This document shows, one piece after another, positions 25,653 to 33,229 of a DNA stretch of 33,245 nt. How positions within the stretch are numbered: the first letter of the stretch is position 1; every line of letters begins with the position of its first letter. Made by a program: the position numbers and the translations under genes. The notes beneath the pieces were generated by a model. The model saw only the letters and a list, made by a program, of their open reading frames with translations, had not been told where the DNA came from and did no database searches. Source of the DNA: Mycobacterium sp. (GTDB lineage Bacteria > Actinomycetota > Actinomycetes > Mycobacteriales > Mycobacteriaceae). The stretch spans positions 1 through 33,245 of the forward strand of contig JAHFVD010000078.1 in NCBI GenBank assembly GCA_023264735.1, written 5' to 3'.

Positions 25653-26651
25653 CTACTCGTCGATCTGCGGAAGCTCCGCGTTCGGAACAGCAAGCGCTAT
25701 GGGAACCATAACAAGGACTACCGGAGCGACCGCGAACACAAAAGCAACCCACACAGTGAACAGCTTGGGAAATCCGGTGACCTCATCGATGAGGAGGCCC
25801 GGTTCGCCCACAAAGCTTGCAAAGATCGGTCCCATGCCCGCCAGGAACACCGTAGTGAAGGCCGCGATCGCAAGCCAGCGGTAATGCGGTTTCAATTTCA
25901 ACGGCTTTGATGTATTAGCGCTGCGCGCTCTTTTAGCAACTGTGAGAAACGAGACCGTTTTGCGAATGATTATGAACCCGACTGCGAACACAAGTAATAC
26001 CCACGCGGCCCACCACCACGATTGAATGGACGCGCTATGGGTAATCTTGAATCCGAACTGTTCTTCCATAACTCGGAGGTATAGAACAGCGGTACTAATT
26101 GCCAGCAGCGAGGATGTTCCGATTACAACAAATATTAGAAAAGCGGGAATTGTAATCATAGGTGAGCTCCTAATGCGCTCTTCCGCGAAGTAGTGCGCGA
26201 GCATCCAAGCCAGTCCTGCGACCAATAGGCAACCTCCCACTGCAAGCATGCTGCTGGCTGGCATTGCTTGTGTCCACGCACTTGCGCAGGGGTACGTCAT
26301 ACCAAACGGCACTTCGCGCCTAGGATTCACTACCGGAGCGAGTGACGCGATGTTGCCAAACAGATATGCGTTCAGACCCAAAACTACTACTCCCGACCCG
26401 AAAAGTGCGAGGGTGTAGGTCTGAAATCCTGTCCGCATTTCGTTGTTTACTGATGAATCCGATTGGTTTTCCACCGCGGGATTGTCTCGTCGGAGTAAGA
26501 ATGCGGCGGCGGTCATCATGAAGCCAGCCAGAACAGCACAAAGCGACGCATTAGTAGTGGACGAAGTAATTATGCTCCAAGGCATGGACGACGACTTGCA
26601 GTTCTCATAGACAATCGGTGCAAATAGTGGATTACTGGTTGCATGCAGCAT
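25653..26651 (-). CDS. Seven-helix membrane protein of unknown function (island partner of the HEPN gene)
   Basis: A 332-residue integral membrane protein with about seven hydrophobic helices, roughly at residues 36-53, 78-100, 133-155, 165-193, 212-230, 258-281 and 296-323. A basic cytoplasmic loop (RKTVSFLTVAKRARSANTSK) lies between helices five and six. I chose the ATG at 26651 because GGGGGA stands 6 bases before it; the frame is open to a TTG ten codons earlier. I do not recognise a family. GC content is clearly below that of the housekeeping genes: a hand count of 26401-26460 gives 27 of 60, against 43 of 60 for 23341-23400 in groEL1. It lies 87 bases downstream of the HEPN-type gene on the same strand and is probably cotranscribed with it. 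Confidence 0.75.
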   Translation of the reverse strand: MLHATSNPLFAPIVYENCKSSSMPWSIITSSTTNASLCAVLAGFMMTAAAFLLRRDNPAVENQSDSSVNNEMRTGFQTYTLALFGSGVVVLGLNAYLFGNIASLAPVVNPRREVPFGMTYPCASAWTQAMPASSMLAVGGCLLVAGLAWMLAHYFAEERIRSSPMITIPAFLIFVVIGTSSLLAISTAVLYLRVMEEQFGFKITHSASIQSWWWAAWVLLVFAVGFIIIRKTVSFLTVAKRARSANTSKPLKLKPHYRWLAIAAFTTVFLAGMGPIFASFVGEPGLLIDEVTGFPKLFTVWVAFVFAVAPVVLVMVPIALAVPNAELPQIDE

Positions 26652-26738
26652 GACAGTTCCCCCAACGACGATCTTGAACAACTTCTTTCGGTCGAACTCT
26701 AGCGGCGAAGTGCTTGTGCGGCTGGACGCACTCGGAAG

Positions 26739-27896
26739 CTACTCCGTACCTGAAACTTCTGCGAGCTGGCTGCGATTGATCAGTGATTTAAACAGCATTT
26801 CCAACAACACTCGTGCCTCCTCCTCTAGCTTGTCAAGCGGGGGAAAATCGTCGGCCGGAATTTTACCTGTGTGGACAAGTGCGCTGCGCGCGTCGTACAC
26901 GACGAGGGCGCGCCTCTTTAGCTTTTCCGCCTCCCCAGTGTCGATACTGGGGAGCGATTCGAACAATCGTCGTATCCGCGCACGTTTTCCCGATTCCCTT
27001 GCAAAGTCAAACTGGTCGTGAAGCGCCTTGAGGCCCTTGTACTCGTCGGACGACTTGGGATGGTCCCTCATTGCAGTTTTGACTTCACCCTCCCACTTGT
27101 CGAGTAGGTCAACGGCTAGTGGATGTTTCGTGCCATCCTCCGTCAGCGCCTCCATCGCAACGACTAGGAGGATAAACCTGACGCGTGCTTGTTGCTCGGT
27201 GAGGTGGGCAGCGTACAGATCCAACGCAACGCGGTACTTTTCGTCGTAGCCGGAATCTGAAAACAATCGCTCGCCACTCGCCTCACAACCGTCCAGATCC
27301 TTATCAGATAACTCGCGTCTATCCCTAATCTCACCGCGAACGTCGATCAGGGCTGCGTCATCTGGCCAAGTCTGGTGGATCTGAAATTCCATAGTGGGCG
27401 TGACGAAATCTGCGAGTGTGAGATTCAACAGACTCAAGATCTCAAAAGCATGAGCCCGAAGGGCTTCACGCAGCGCCTTCCCGTTCTCTTGCTTTGGAAG
27501 TTTGGCCATACCGAAGGTCAACCGGATATCGATTTCTCCTCGGTACGCGTTGCGCGACACGGCAGTCAGCTTTTCGCCTTCATCTGCGCCTGAGAACGGC
27601 ACGCCACGAATTCGGTGCAGCCCGGGTTTGTCGAAGTAAAAGATCGACGGCCCCTGACCGGTCTTCTCTCTCAGATAGAGCCCGGCATCTGACCGACGTT
27701 TGTATGACGCCACGTAGGCCTGTACCAGAACGGAAGACTCAGGCTTCCCGTATGTGATATCCAACGATGGGAAGCTGATCGTCTTCTTTTCCGGCCAGAC
27801 GTTCCACGTCGCGCACCGAAGAATGCCCACCCAGCGTGGTTGTGAAGTCACGAAGGCGACCGTAGCGGCTCGTGCAGCTAGCGACGCGCGATTCAT
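26739..27896 (-). CDS. HEPN-like domain protein (candidate RNase, ApeA-like C-terminus)
   Basis: A 385-residue protein as read from ATG 27896. No good ribosome-binding site is seen, and later starts such as GTG codon 16 are possible. Residues about 1-210 are of unknown type, with strands around VLVQAYVASYKRR and GEIDIRLTFGM. Residues about 215-375 look like a HEPN/Apea-type helical domain: a first helix RFILLVVAMEALTEDG (240-255), a charged middle section, then VVYDARSALVHTGK, where Arg337 and His342 form the Rx4H motif of HEPN RNases, and a closing helix LEEEARVLLEMLFKSLI. HEPN domains occur in toxins and phage-defence effectors but also in other proteins. Codon use and base composition are unlike the surrounding genes, which suggests transfer. 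Confidence is good that it is a gene and moderate for HEPN. Confidence 0.7.
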   Translation of the reverse strand: MNRASLAARAATVAFVTSQPRWVGILRCATWNVWPEKKTISFPSLDITYGKPESSVLVQAYVASYKRRSDAGLYLREKTGQGPSIFYFDKPGLHRIRGVPFSGADEGEKLTAVSRNAYRGEIDIRLTFGMAKLPKQENGKALREALRAHAFEILSLLNLTLADFVTPTMEFQIHQTWPDDAALIDVRGEIRDRRELSDKDLDGCEASGERLFSDSGYDEKYRVALDLYAAHLTEQQARVRFILLVVAMEALTEDGTKHPLAVDLLDKWEGEVKTAMRDHPKSSDEYKGLKALHDQFDFARESGKRARIRRLFESLPSIDTGEAEKLKRRALVVYDARSALVHTGKIPADDFPPLDKLEEEARVLLEMLFKSLINRSQLAEVSGTE

Positions 27897-28292
27897 CGAT
27901 CAAGATCGAAACATCGTGTCAGGGTGTCTCCGCCCGTTTCGTAGGGCTTTCAGCGGCTACGCCGTCCCTACGCTCAGCCTGGCTGAGAAGATCCAACGAC
28001 ATCGAGCGCTCGGTGCCCAATTCGCGCTCGTGCCCGCACGATCGGAATGACCACTCGGACCTGGATCTTGACGGCGTCCAATGGAGTCGGCTTATCAGGC
28101 ATAGGCGCATCCTCGGTCTATCAACGAGTCATGGACAAGCAATGGGGACCCCGTCCGATGAACCAAAGTGCTTCCGAAGTGATCTTTTCAGACGCGGAAA
28201 GCTGGATCAGCTCGTTCCGTTTGGGTTCTGAATGTTGTGCTCGGTAGGCGAGGTAACGCCATACGCTGCCGACGGAACGAGAAAGGGGAAAC
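27897..28292. other. Non-coding stretch between the island pair and the secreted-protein genes
   Basis: I find no convincing gene here. A 66-codon plus-strand frame at 28047-28247 starts MTTRTWILTASNGVGLSGIG, but it has only a weak GGA before it and poor third-position GC for this genome. I do not call it. The stretch must hold the promoter of the minus-strand HEPN gene and that of the plus-strand secreted-protein gene at 28293. Confidence 0.5.
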
Positions 28293-28664
28293 ATGCCCCA
28301 AACAGCTCTGTTGCGTCGCGCTTCGGCCGGGCTTATTGCCACTGCATCCGTGATAGCGCTTGCCGCGCCGGCGAATGCCGATCCGCTGGATCCGATCCCT
28401 GGGGAGGGCTTCTTTATCGTTGGCCCTGACATCGCGCCGGGCCTGTACAACACAAGTGGGTCGGCGTCGCCCTGGGCGATCTACATCAACGATGTGCCGA
28501 CACAGGACTCGATGTGCGTGTGGTTCACCTACAGCACCCCGGACACGAACAAGGACCATGTCGTCGCGACCAACATGTCGATCGGTCCGATGATGGCGAA
28601 TATCAATTCGGCGGTGAAAGCCTTCGAGACACACAATTGCGAACCCTGGACGCGGGTGACCTGA
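28293..28664 (+). CDS. Small secreted protein with signal peptide
   Basis: A 123-residue protein with a classical signal peptide: LLRR, the hydrophobic stretch ASAGLIATASVIALAA, and a probable cleavage after APANA (about residue 29). The mature part is about 94 residues with two cysteines (in SMCVWF and HNCEPW) that could form a disulfide. It carries a FFIVGPDIAPGLYNT segment of the kind seen in many small exported actinobacterial proteins. AAAGGGG precedes the ATG by a few bases. The next gene begins at the base after its stop, so the two form an operon. The function is unknown. Confidence 0.82.
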   Translation: MPQTALLRRASAGLIATASVIALAAPANADPLDPIPGEGFFIVGPDIAPGLYNTSGSASPWAIYINDVPTQDSMCVWFTYSTPDTNKDHVVATNMSIGPMMANINSAVKAFETHNCEPWTRVT

Positions 28665-29240
28665 ATGGCGAACACGACCAAGGCGATGTACTTGGTGTTC
28701 ACAGTTGTCGTCGGCTTCATGCAGCCGGCAACGGCCAATGCAGAACCCGCGCCGGGCGGCACCGTGGTCACGTTGCAGGACTTGCTGTCGGCACCGGTTC
28801 CCGCGTTGTGCCAGCACGATCCGGGAAACCTGGTGAATGGCATACTGCCACCGCAAGATTCACATCCTGGGCAAGTGATGATCGCTAAGAGAAACGACCA
28901 GCCTGACACCCCCTACAAGGTTGCATTCGGCAGCCTGACCGGCGGCCACATTATCGATGCCGCTATGGTCACCGACTGCAGCGCCGGTGGGGTGCCCGGG
29001 TCTGAGACCATCCAGCTTTACACCGCCGGGCCAACGCGACTGGGCGGAATGAACCTCGGTGACATCACCCACAGCCGCGAGGTGGTTACGGATCTCTCAA
29101 TCATCGACGGCCTGGTTCACGTGAACTGGTTGGCCAACGCACCCGGCGACGCCGAGTGCTGTCCCTCGATCATATGGCCGGCGACCTGCGTTGGGACGGC
29201 CTCACGCGCGAGCATCGAGAACGTCCGCAGACTCAACTGA
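28665..29240 (+). CDS. Secreted protein of unknown function
   Basis: A 191-residue exported protein. The signal peptide is KAMYLVFTVVVGFMQPATANA, with likely cleavage after ANA near residue 26, before EPAPGG. The mature domain has five cysteines (ALCQ, TDCS, ECCP with two, and TCVG), suggesting disulfides. It includes the segments LCQHDPGNLVNGILP and GGHIIDAAMVTDCSAGGVPG. The ATG follows directly on the stop of the preceding secreted-protein gene. I do not recognise a family with certainty. A terminator related to that of groEL1 follows. Confidence 0.8.
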   Translation: MANTTKAMYLVFTVVVGFMQPATANAEPAPGGTVVTLQDLLSAPVPALCQHDPGNLVNGILPPQDSHPGQVMIAKRNDQPDTPYKVAFGSLTGGHIIDAAMVTDCSAGGVPGSETIQLYTAGPTRLGGMNLGDITHSREVVTDLSIIDGLVHVNWLANAPGDAECCPSIIWPATCVGTASRASIENVRRLN

Positions 29241-29268
29241 TCGACTCTGGTTCCAAGTAGTGCGATAC

Positions 29269-29303
29269 GAAAACACCCCCAGCCACTAGGCCGGGGGTGT
29301 TTG
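29269..29303 (+). terminator. Terminator after the secreted-protein pair (repeat copy C)
   Basis: AAACACCCCCAGCC-ACTA-GGCCGGGGGTGTTT forms a long stem with one mismatch, ending in TTT. The preceding bases AAGTAGTGCGATACGAAAA resemble AAATAGTTCGGTACGAAA before the groEL1 terminator, so more than the hairpin is shared. Confidence 0.85.
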
Positions 29304-29312
29304 GTTATGTAG

Positions 29313-30833
29313 GTGGAACGCATCTGGCAATTTGCGTGGGATCGGTACAAGTCCAGGTTCTCGTGGGCCGCGTGGGTGTTCACGTTCTTTCTGGCGTACC
29401 CCGTTTATGTCGCCTGGTCGTTGGCCATCGTCGCCTTCGAACGGTCCGATCGGTACGTCGAGGCCGCCGCGGTGACGGTGGCCACCGTGCTCGGGTATTT
29501 GTACACGGTGGTGATTCCCGGCGGTAAGGATCCCCGCCTCATTGAGCGATGGGCCGCCGGCGAGGACGTCGACCGAGAGACCGCACTGCGCGCCACCTAC
29601 GACTATGGCCGGAAATTGATCGTCAGGGGAATGGTCCTCACCTTTCCATGGGTTGCAGTCCAATTCGTTGTTGTCGGGATGATCGCCGGAGCCAGCGGGT
29701 CGCGGCTCATCCAATACGCGATCATCGGTGCCATTGCCGGGACGGCCGGCCAGCTGATCACCAACCACAGCTACGTCGAATCCACCTTGCGACCCGCTAG
29801 GGCCGCGATCGCCTCGGACACAGAGATCGGCGATTACCTCCCTCGGTCTCGCCCGGCCTTCGCCACATGGACCAACGCGGCCATGCTTGGGGTGGGCTTC
29901 GCGTTTGCTGTTGTGGGAGCGATTCTTGGATCGGTGTTGGACGTGGCAAGGCACGGTCCTATCCTCGCAATGCTGATCGGTGGTGTGCTGGTGCTCGTCG
30001 TCGGGCCGTCGCTCTGGGCAGCGTATTCGCCACTTCTGCAACCCATTCACGACCTCGCCGCAGGAACTGTGCGCGTTGCCGCCGGTGACTTCAGCCAACG
30101 CCTGCCGGTGGTGCAAGATGACGACCTCGGTGCGCTGGCGGCGTCGTTCAACCGGATGCAGGCGGGTCTGACTGAGCGGCAACGACTTCAGGCAGCATTC
30201 GGAACATATGTCGACCCGGTCTTGGCGGCGCGCTTGCTCGAGCAGGGTGACGACGTGTTCACCGGCGAGCGCCGTGAGGTGACGGTGATGTTCATCGATA
30301 TTCGCGATTTCACCCCGTTCGCCGAAACCCATCCTGCCGAGGACACTGTCGCGCGGCTCAATGCCCTGTTCGAGATCGTGGTTCCCGCCGTGGTCGACGC
30401 TGGGGGGCACGTCAACAAGTTCCTCGGTGACGGCGCAATGGTTGTGTTCGGTGCGCCCAACGATCTTGCCGATCATGCCGATTCCGCGGTGGCCGCGGCT
30501 GTGCTGATTCACCGACTGGTCGCCGAGCGATTCGGTGGTGATCTTCGCATCGGTATTGGGATCAATACGGGCAAGGTGATCGCCGGCACCATCGGTGCTG
30601 GAGGCCATCGCGAGTTCACATTGATCGGGGACACCACGAATGTTGCGGCTCGCGTCGAGCAGCTCACCAAGACCACCGGTGACGCGATCCTTCTCACCCA
30701 GCAGACCGTCGACGCCTTCGTTACTCGTCCGCCGGGACTGGCGGACCGAGGTGCGCACGCTTTGAAGGGGAAATCGGCACCCACGAACATCTTCGGGCTC
30801 GATCCGGCGGTGGCCGTTTCGCGTCTCGGTTGA
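29313..30833 (+). CDS. Membrane-bound class III adenylate cyclase with HAMP domain
   Basis: A 506-residue protein of the mycobacterial Rv1318c/Rv1319c/Rv1320c/Rv3645 type. Six hydrophobic helices lie at about residues 17-42, 52-70, 104-125, 132-150, 188-208 and 216-236. A HAMP linker follows (about 236-290, with LAAGTVRVAAGDFSQRLPV). The catalytic domain (about 318-500) has metal ligands Asp329 (MFIDIRDF) and Asp373 (FLGDGAMVVFG), the adenine-selecting Lys369 and Asp440 (LIGDTTNVAAR), and the transition-state residues Asn443 and Arg447. All needed residues are present, so it should make cAMP as a dimer. The GTG start at 29313 lies close behind the upstream terminator with only a weak ribosome-binding site, so a somewhat different start is possible. 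Confidence 0.93.
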   Translation: MERIWQFAWDRYKSRFSWAAWVFTFFLAYPVYVAWSLAIVAFERSDRYVEAAAVTVATVLGYLYTVVIPGGKDPRLIERWAAGEDVDRETALRATYDYGRKLIVRGMVLTFPWVAVQFVVVGMIAGASGSRLIQYAIIGAIAGTAGQLITNHSYVESTLRPARAAIASDTEIGDYLPRSRPAFATWTNAAMLGVGFAFAVVGAILGSVLDVARHGPILAMLIGGVLVLVVGPSLWAAYSPLLQPIHDLAAGTVRVAAGDFSQRLPVVQDDDLGALAASFNRMQAGLTERQRLQAAFGTYVDPVLAARLLEQGDDVFTGERREVTVMFIDIRDFTPFAETHPAEDTVARLNALFEIVVPAVVDAGGHVNKFLGDGAMVVFGAPNDLADHADSAVAAAVLIHRLVAERFGGDLRIGIGINTGKVIAGTIGAGGHREFTLIGDTTNVAARVEQLTKTTGDAILLTQQTVDAFVTRPPGLADRGAHALKGKSAPTNIFGLDPAVAVSRLG

Positions 30834-30840
30834 ACCCCGC

Positions 30841-31305
30841 TTACGTTAATGACGTTGCGATGTCGACTTCCGACGTCAGCGTCTGGTGTACCGGGCAACG
30901 CTCGGCGATGACGAGAAGTCGTTCGCGTTGTTCGTCGTCGAGATCGCCCACCAACGTGATCGACCGATCGATATGGCTGATCATGCCTTTGGTGGTCTCA
31001 CACTCGGCGCAGTCTTCGGCGTGAATGCGGGTGCGCCGCAAGCTCACTTCGACCCGCTCCAATGGCCACCCTTTCTTGTTCGCGTACATCCGCACCGTCA
31101 TCGACGTGCACGCCCCGAGCCCGGCCAGTAACAGGTCGTAGGGCGTCGGTCCGGCGTCGTCGCCGATCGGCCGTGGCTCGTCCGCGAAGAGCCGATGCTG
31201 CCCGGTGCTGATCTGCTGTGTGTAGGTCCCCGTGCCAGTCTCGACCACGGTCACAGTGCCCTCGGATGCGTTGTCAGCCGTGTCGTTCGCAGTCATGGCT
31301 GTCAT
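30841..31305 (-). CDS. OsmC-family protein (peroxide/redox-active thiol type)
   Basis: A 154-residue OsmC-like protein. The first redox cysteine is Cys66 in LAGLGACTSMTVRMYANKK, and the second is Cys137 in ERCPVHQTL. Family members reduce organic hydroperoxides with this pair. An extra Cys-x-x-Cys (99-102, EDCAEC) lies between them, as seen in the YhfA-like branch. The N-terminal 15 residues look like a flexible extension, so a later start is possible. It is convergent with the cyclase gene, with only 7 bases between their ends, and no terminator is visible in the gap. Confidence 0.9.
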   Translation of the reverse strand: MTAMTANDTADNASEGTVTVVETGTGTYTQQISTGQHRLFADEPRPIGDDAGPTPYDLLLAGLGACTSMTVRMYANKKGWPLERVEVSLRRTRIHAEDCAECETTKGMISHIDRSITLVGDLDDEQRERLLVIAERCPVHQTLTSEVDIATSLT

Positions 31306-31432
31306 CCAACCTCACCGAGGCTGCTGTCGGGCGCAGGCCAGAAATCTGAGTTTGACGTTTCAGTCAATAAGTGGACTTATTCCAAATATTCTGGGGGCGA
31401 AAGCACTTGATCGGGAAACCGGGGGATTCATC

Positions 31433-31639
31433 GTGATTCGACCTATCGGCGTTTTTGCCGTGTGCGCACTTTTCGCCGTCGCTATTGGTGTCGCCGCGCC
31501 TGCGCACACGGCACCATCGGTGCCATTCAAGAACTGCACGGCGGCGAAAGCGGCGGGCTACTGCGACATAACGTCCGATAGCCCGCTGTACACGCCGAGC
31601 CAGGACCGCGACAGCGACGGCTACGCCTGCGAGTGCTGA
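31433..31639 (+). CDS. Small secreted excalibur-domain protein
   Basis: A 68-residue protein whose GTG start at 31433 has GGGGGA 6 bases upstream. Residues 1 to about 26 are a signal peptide (MIRPIGVFAVCALFAVAIGV, then AAPAHTA). The mature part is a single excalibur domain: FKNCTAAKAAG at the start and the calcium-binding-like DRDSDGYACEC at the end (D-x-D-x-D-G-x-x-C-E). Excalibur domains occur at the surface of Gram-positive bacteria, often attached to nucleases or peptidases. Here the domain stands alone. Its C-terminal Cys after CE is one residue longer than usual. The function is unknown. Confidence 0.8.
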   Translation: MIRPIGVFAVCALFAVAIGVAAPAHTAPSVPFKNCTAAKAAGYCDITSDSPLYTPSQDRDSDGYACEC

Positions 31640-31807
31640 CGCGCGTATTTGTGGTGCAGCACGGGAAGTCCCTGTCCTGTTGGGCCGGTGGCGATTTCGC
31701 CCTGACGTCGATCAGTTGAGTTCGATGGTGGGATGCCAACTTTTCGAGTACTCGATCGTCGACATCCCTCCGGCTTCGGTGGCCGAAACTTGATGCTCCT
31801 ATTGGTG
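31640..31807. other. Non-coding stretch at the right end of the IS110 element
   Basis: No gene is seen. GTCCTGTTGGGCCG (31674-31687) is identical to 25540-25553 in terminator copy B, with further loose similarity just upstream, so this may be a fourth, decayed copy (D). The boundary of the insertion element must lie in this stretch, but I cannot place it without a related empty site. Confidence 0.4.
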
Positions 31808-33073
31808 TCAAGCTGCTTTGAGCCATGTTCTGTAAGTGTCTGCGAACTGGTCGTCGCGTTGTAGTCCGCGTTCGATGCGGGAGATGACGGTGGGCCAGAC
31901 TCCGAAGTGGTTGGCCGCGGCGGTGACGGTGATGTTTTTGGCTTGTCGGGCCGGGCGCAGGTCGCCGTATTCGGGCACTTCGATCTGGCGGGTGAGGAGC
32001 TTGAAGACTTCACGGGCGATGGCCCGTTTGAGTTTCCGCAGGATCTCCATCCTGTTGTGGCCCTTGATCAGCTGGCGCTGCACGTAGTCCTTGGTCGGCT
32101 GGTGGCAGGACATCCGTACCAGGGCGATGCGGTGCAACGCGTTGTTAGCGGCGCGGTCACCGCCGCGTGAAAGCCGGTACCTGTTGGTCTTGCCCGACGA
32201 TGCGGGAACCGGCGCTGCTCCACAAAGTGCGGCGAATGCGGCTTCGCTGTGCAGCCGATGCGGGTTGGCCCCGGCGGTGATCAGCAGCTGGGCCGCGGTG
32301 TCCGGACCGACGCCGTAGGCCGCTCGCAACCCCGGATTGGCCTCGGCCACGAGCACATCGATCTGGGCCTGCAGGATCTCGGCCTGGGACTCAAGGAACT
32401 GCACACGTTGAGCCAGCAGCTTGGCCGCGACAAGTACCGACTGTGCCCACCGATCAGCTACCGCATCGGGCCGGCAGCGGGCGATTCCTTCGATCAATCT
32501 CAATGTTGTTAATCCACGGTATTTTTCACGCACCCCGTCTGGTGCTGAGACCAGCATGGCCTTGAGCTGATTGATCACCGCGGTACGGTGCTTGACCGCC
32601 GAACGTCGGGCAATGTGCAGAGCACGCAAGCCTGCGGTGGCGTCGTCTTTCGGAGTGGCCAGCCCATCGCCGGCCAATGTGGTGCGAGCCGCGCTGTAGG
32701 CGTCGAGCGGATCGGACTTGCCTTTGAGCCGGCGGGTGGACTTGACCGCCCGGGTCACCTCGACGACCTCAATACCCGCCGCGGTGAGCGCCCGGGTCAG
32801 CCCCGCACCGTAGCTGGCGGTGCCCTCGACCCCGACCCGCTCAACCTGGCCCAACGAGGTCAGAAATCTGATCGCCGCGCTGTAACCCGTGCGCGTCGTC
32901 GGGAATTCCCGATCTGCGACCGCAGTGCCGGTCATGGTGATGGCAGCGACGTGGATGGTGTCGGCGTGGGTGTCGGCGCCGGCGATGAGGAGCGCGGATT
33001 CTGCCAAGATGGTGGTGTCCCTTCTGACCTGCGTTGGGTGGGTACACACCGGCAGGACGGGCAGACAAGACAT
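31808..33073 (-). CDS. IS110-family transposase with C-terminal helix-turn-helix
   Basis: 421 residues from ATG 33073. A TTG at 33007 (MAESALLIAGADTH), with AAGGGA upstream, gives 399 residues and is a serious alternative. The N-terminal DEDD RuvC-like domain shows the first Asp in IAGADTHADTIHVAAI, the Glu in VGVEGTASYG, and the last pair in KSDPLDAYSAA. The Transposase_20 domain has YGVGPDTAAQLLITAG and PVPASSGKTNRYRLSRGGDR, with the serine nucleophile region, then NNALHRIALVRM. About 60 further residues (VTAAANHFGVWPTVISRIERG) look like an XRE-type helix-turn-helix, which is not part of the minimal IS110 protein. All catalytic residues appear intact, so the element may be active. Confidence 0.92.
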   Translation of the reverse strand: MSCLPVLPVCTHPTQVRRDTTILAESALLIAGADTHADTIHVAAITMTGTAVADREFPTTRTGYSAAIRFLTSLGQVERVGVEGTASYGAGLTRALTAAGIEVVEVTRAVKSTRRLKGKSDPLDAYSAARTTLAGDGLATPKDDATAGLRALHIARRSAVKHRTAVINQLKAMLVSAPDGVREKYRGLTTLRLIEGIARCRPDAVADRWAQSVLVAAKLLAQRVQFLESQAEILQAQIDVLVAEANPGLRAAYGVGPDTAAQLLITAGANPHRLHSEAAFAALCGAAPVPASSGKTNRYRLSRGGDRAANNALHRIALVRMSCHQPTKDYVQRQLIKGHNRMEILRKLKRAIAREVFKLLTRQIEVPEYGDLRPARQAKNITVTAAANHFGVWPTVISRIERGLQRDDQFADTYRTWLKAA

Positions 33074-33109
33074 TGATGAGGAACGGCCAGGCTCCTGATT
33101 AAGTCATGT

Positions 33110-33229
33110 CCGTCCTGACCGGCGTGCTCAAGGCACGCACCACACAGGCCGGACAAATCAAATGGAAGACAACCCAGCAGAGCGTCAGTCAGACCCAGAG
33201 TCACGACCTGTGCGGTAACGCTCTTCCAT
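33110..33229 (-). ncRNA. Putative bridge (seek) RNA of the IS110 element
   Basis: On the transposase strand, upstream of the gene, two stem-loops follow each other. In the first, ATGGAA (33229-33224) pairs with TTCCAT (33167-33162), and inside it GAGCGT with ACGCTC around a 12-base one-sided bulge and a large internal loop. In the second, CCGGCCTG (33152-33145) pairs with CAGGACGG (33117-33110) with one mismatch, capped by GCGTGC-CTTGA-GCACGC. IS110-group elements place their bridge RNA in this leader, with guide sequences in the internal loops. The location and form fit, but the guides were not matched to target or donor sites. Confidence 0.5.

Noticed and set aside
27754..28231. Two overlapping plus-strand frames upstream of the secreted-protein gene
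   Set aside because: They run antisense to the HEPN gene start, lack ribosome-binding sites, and have no recognisable features.
28047..28247. Possible 66-residue gene on the plus strand
   Set aside because: Weak ribosome-binding site, poor third-position GC, no signal peptide or motif. Left as uncertain non-coding sequence.
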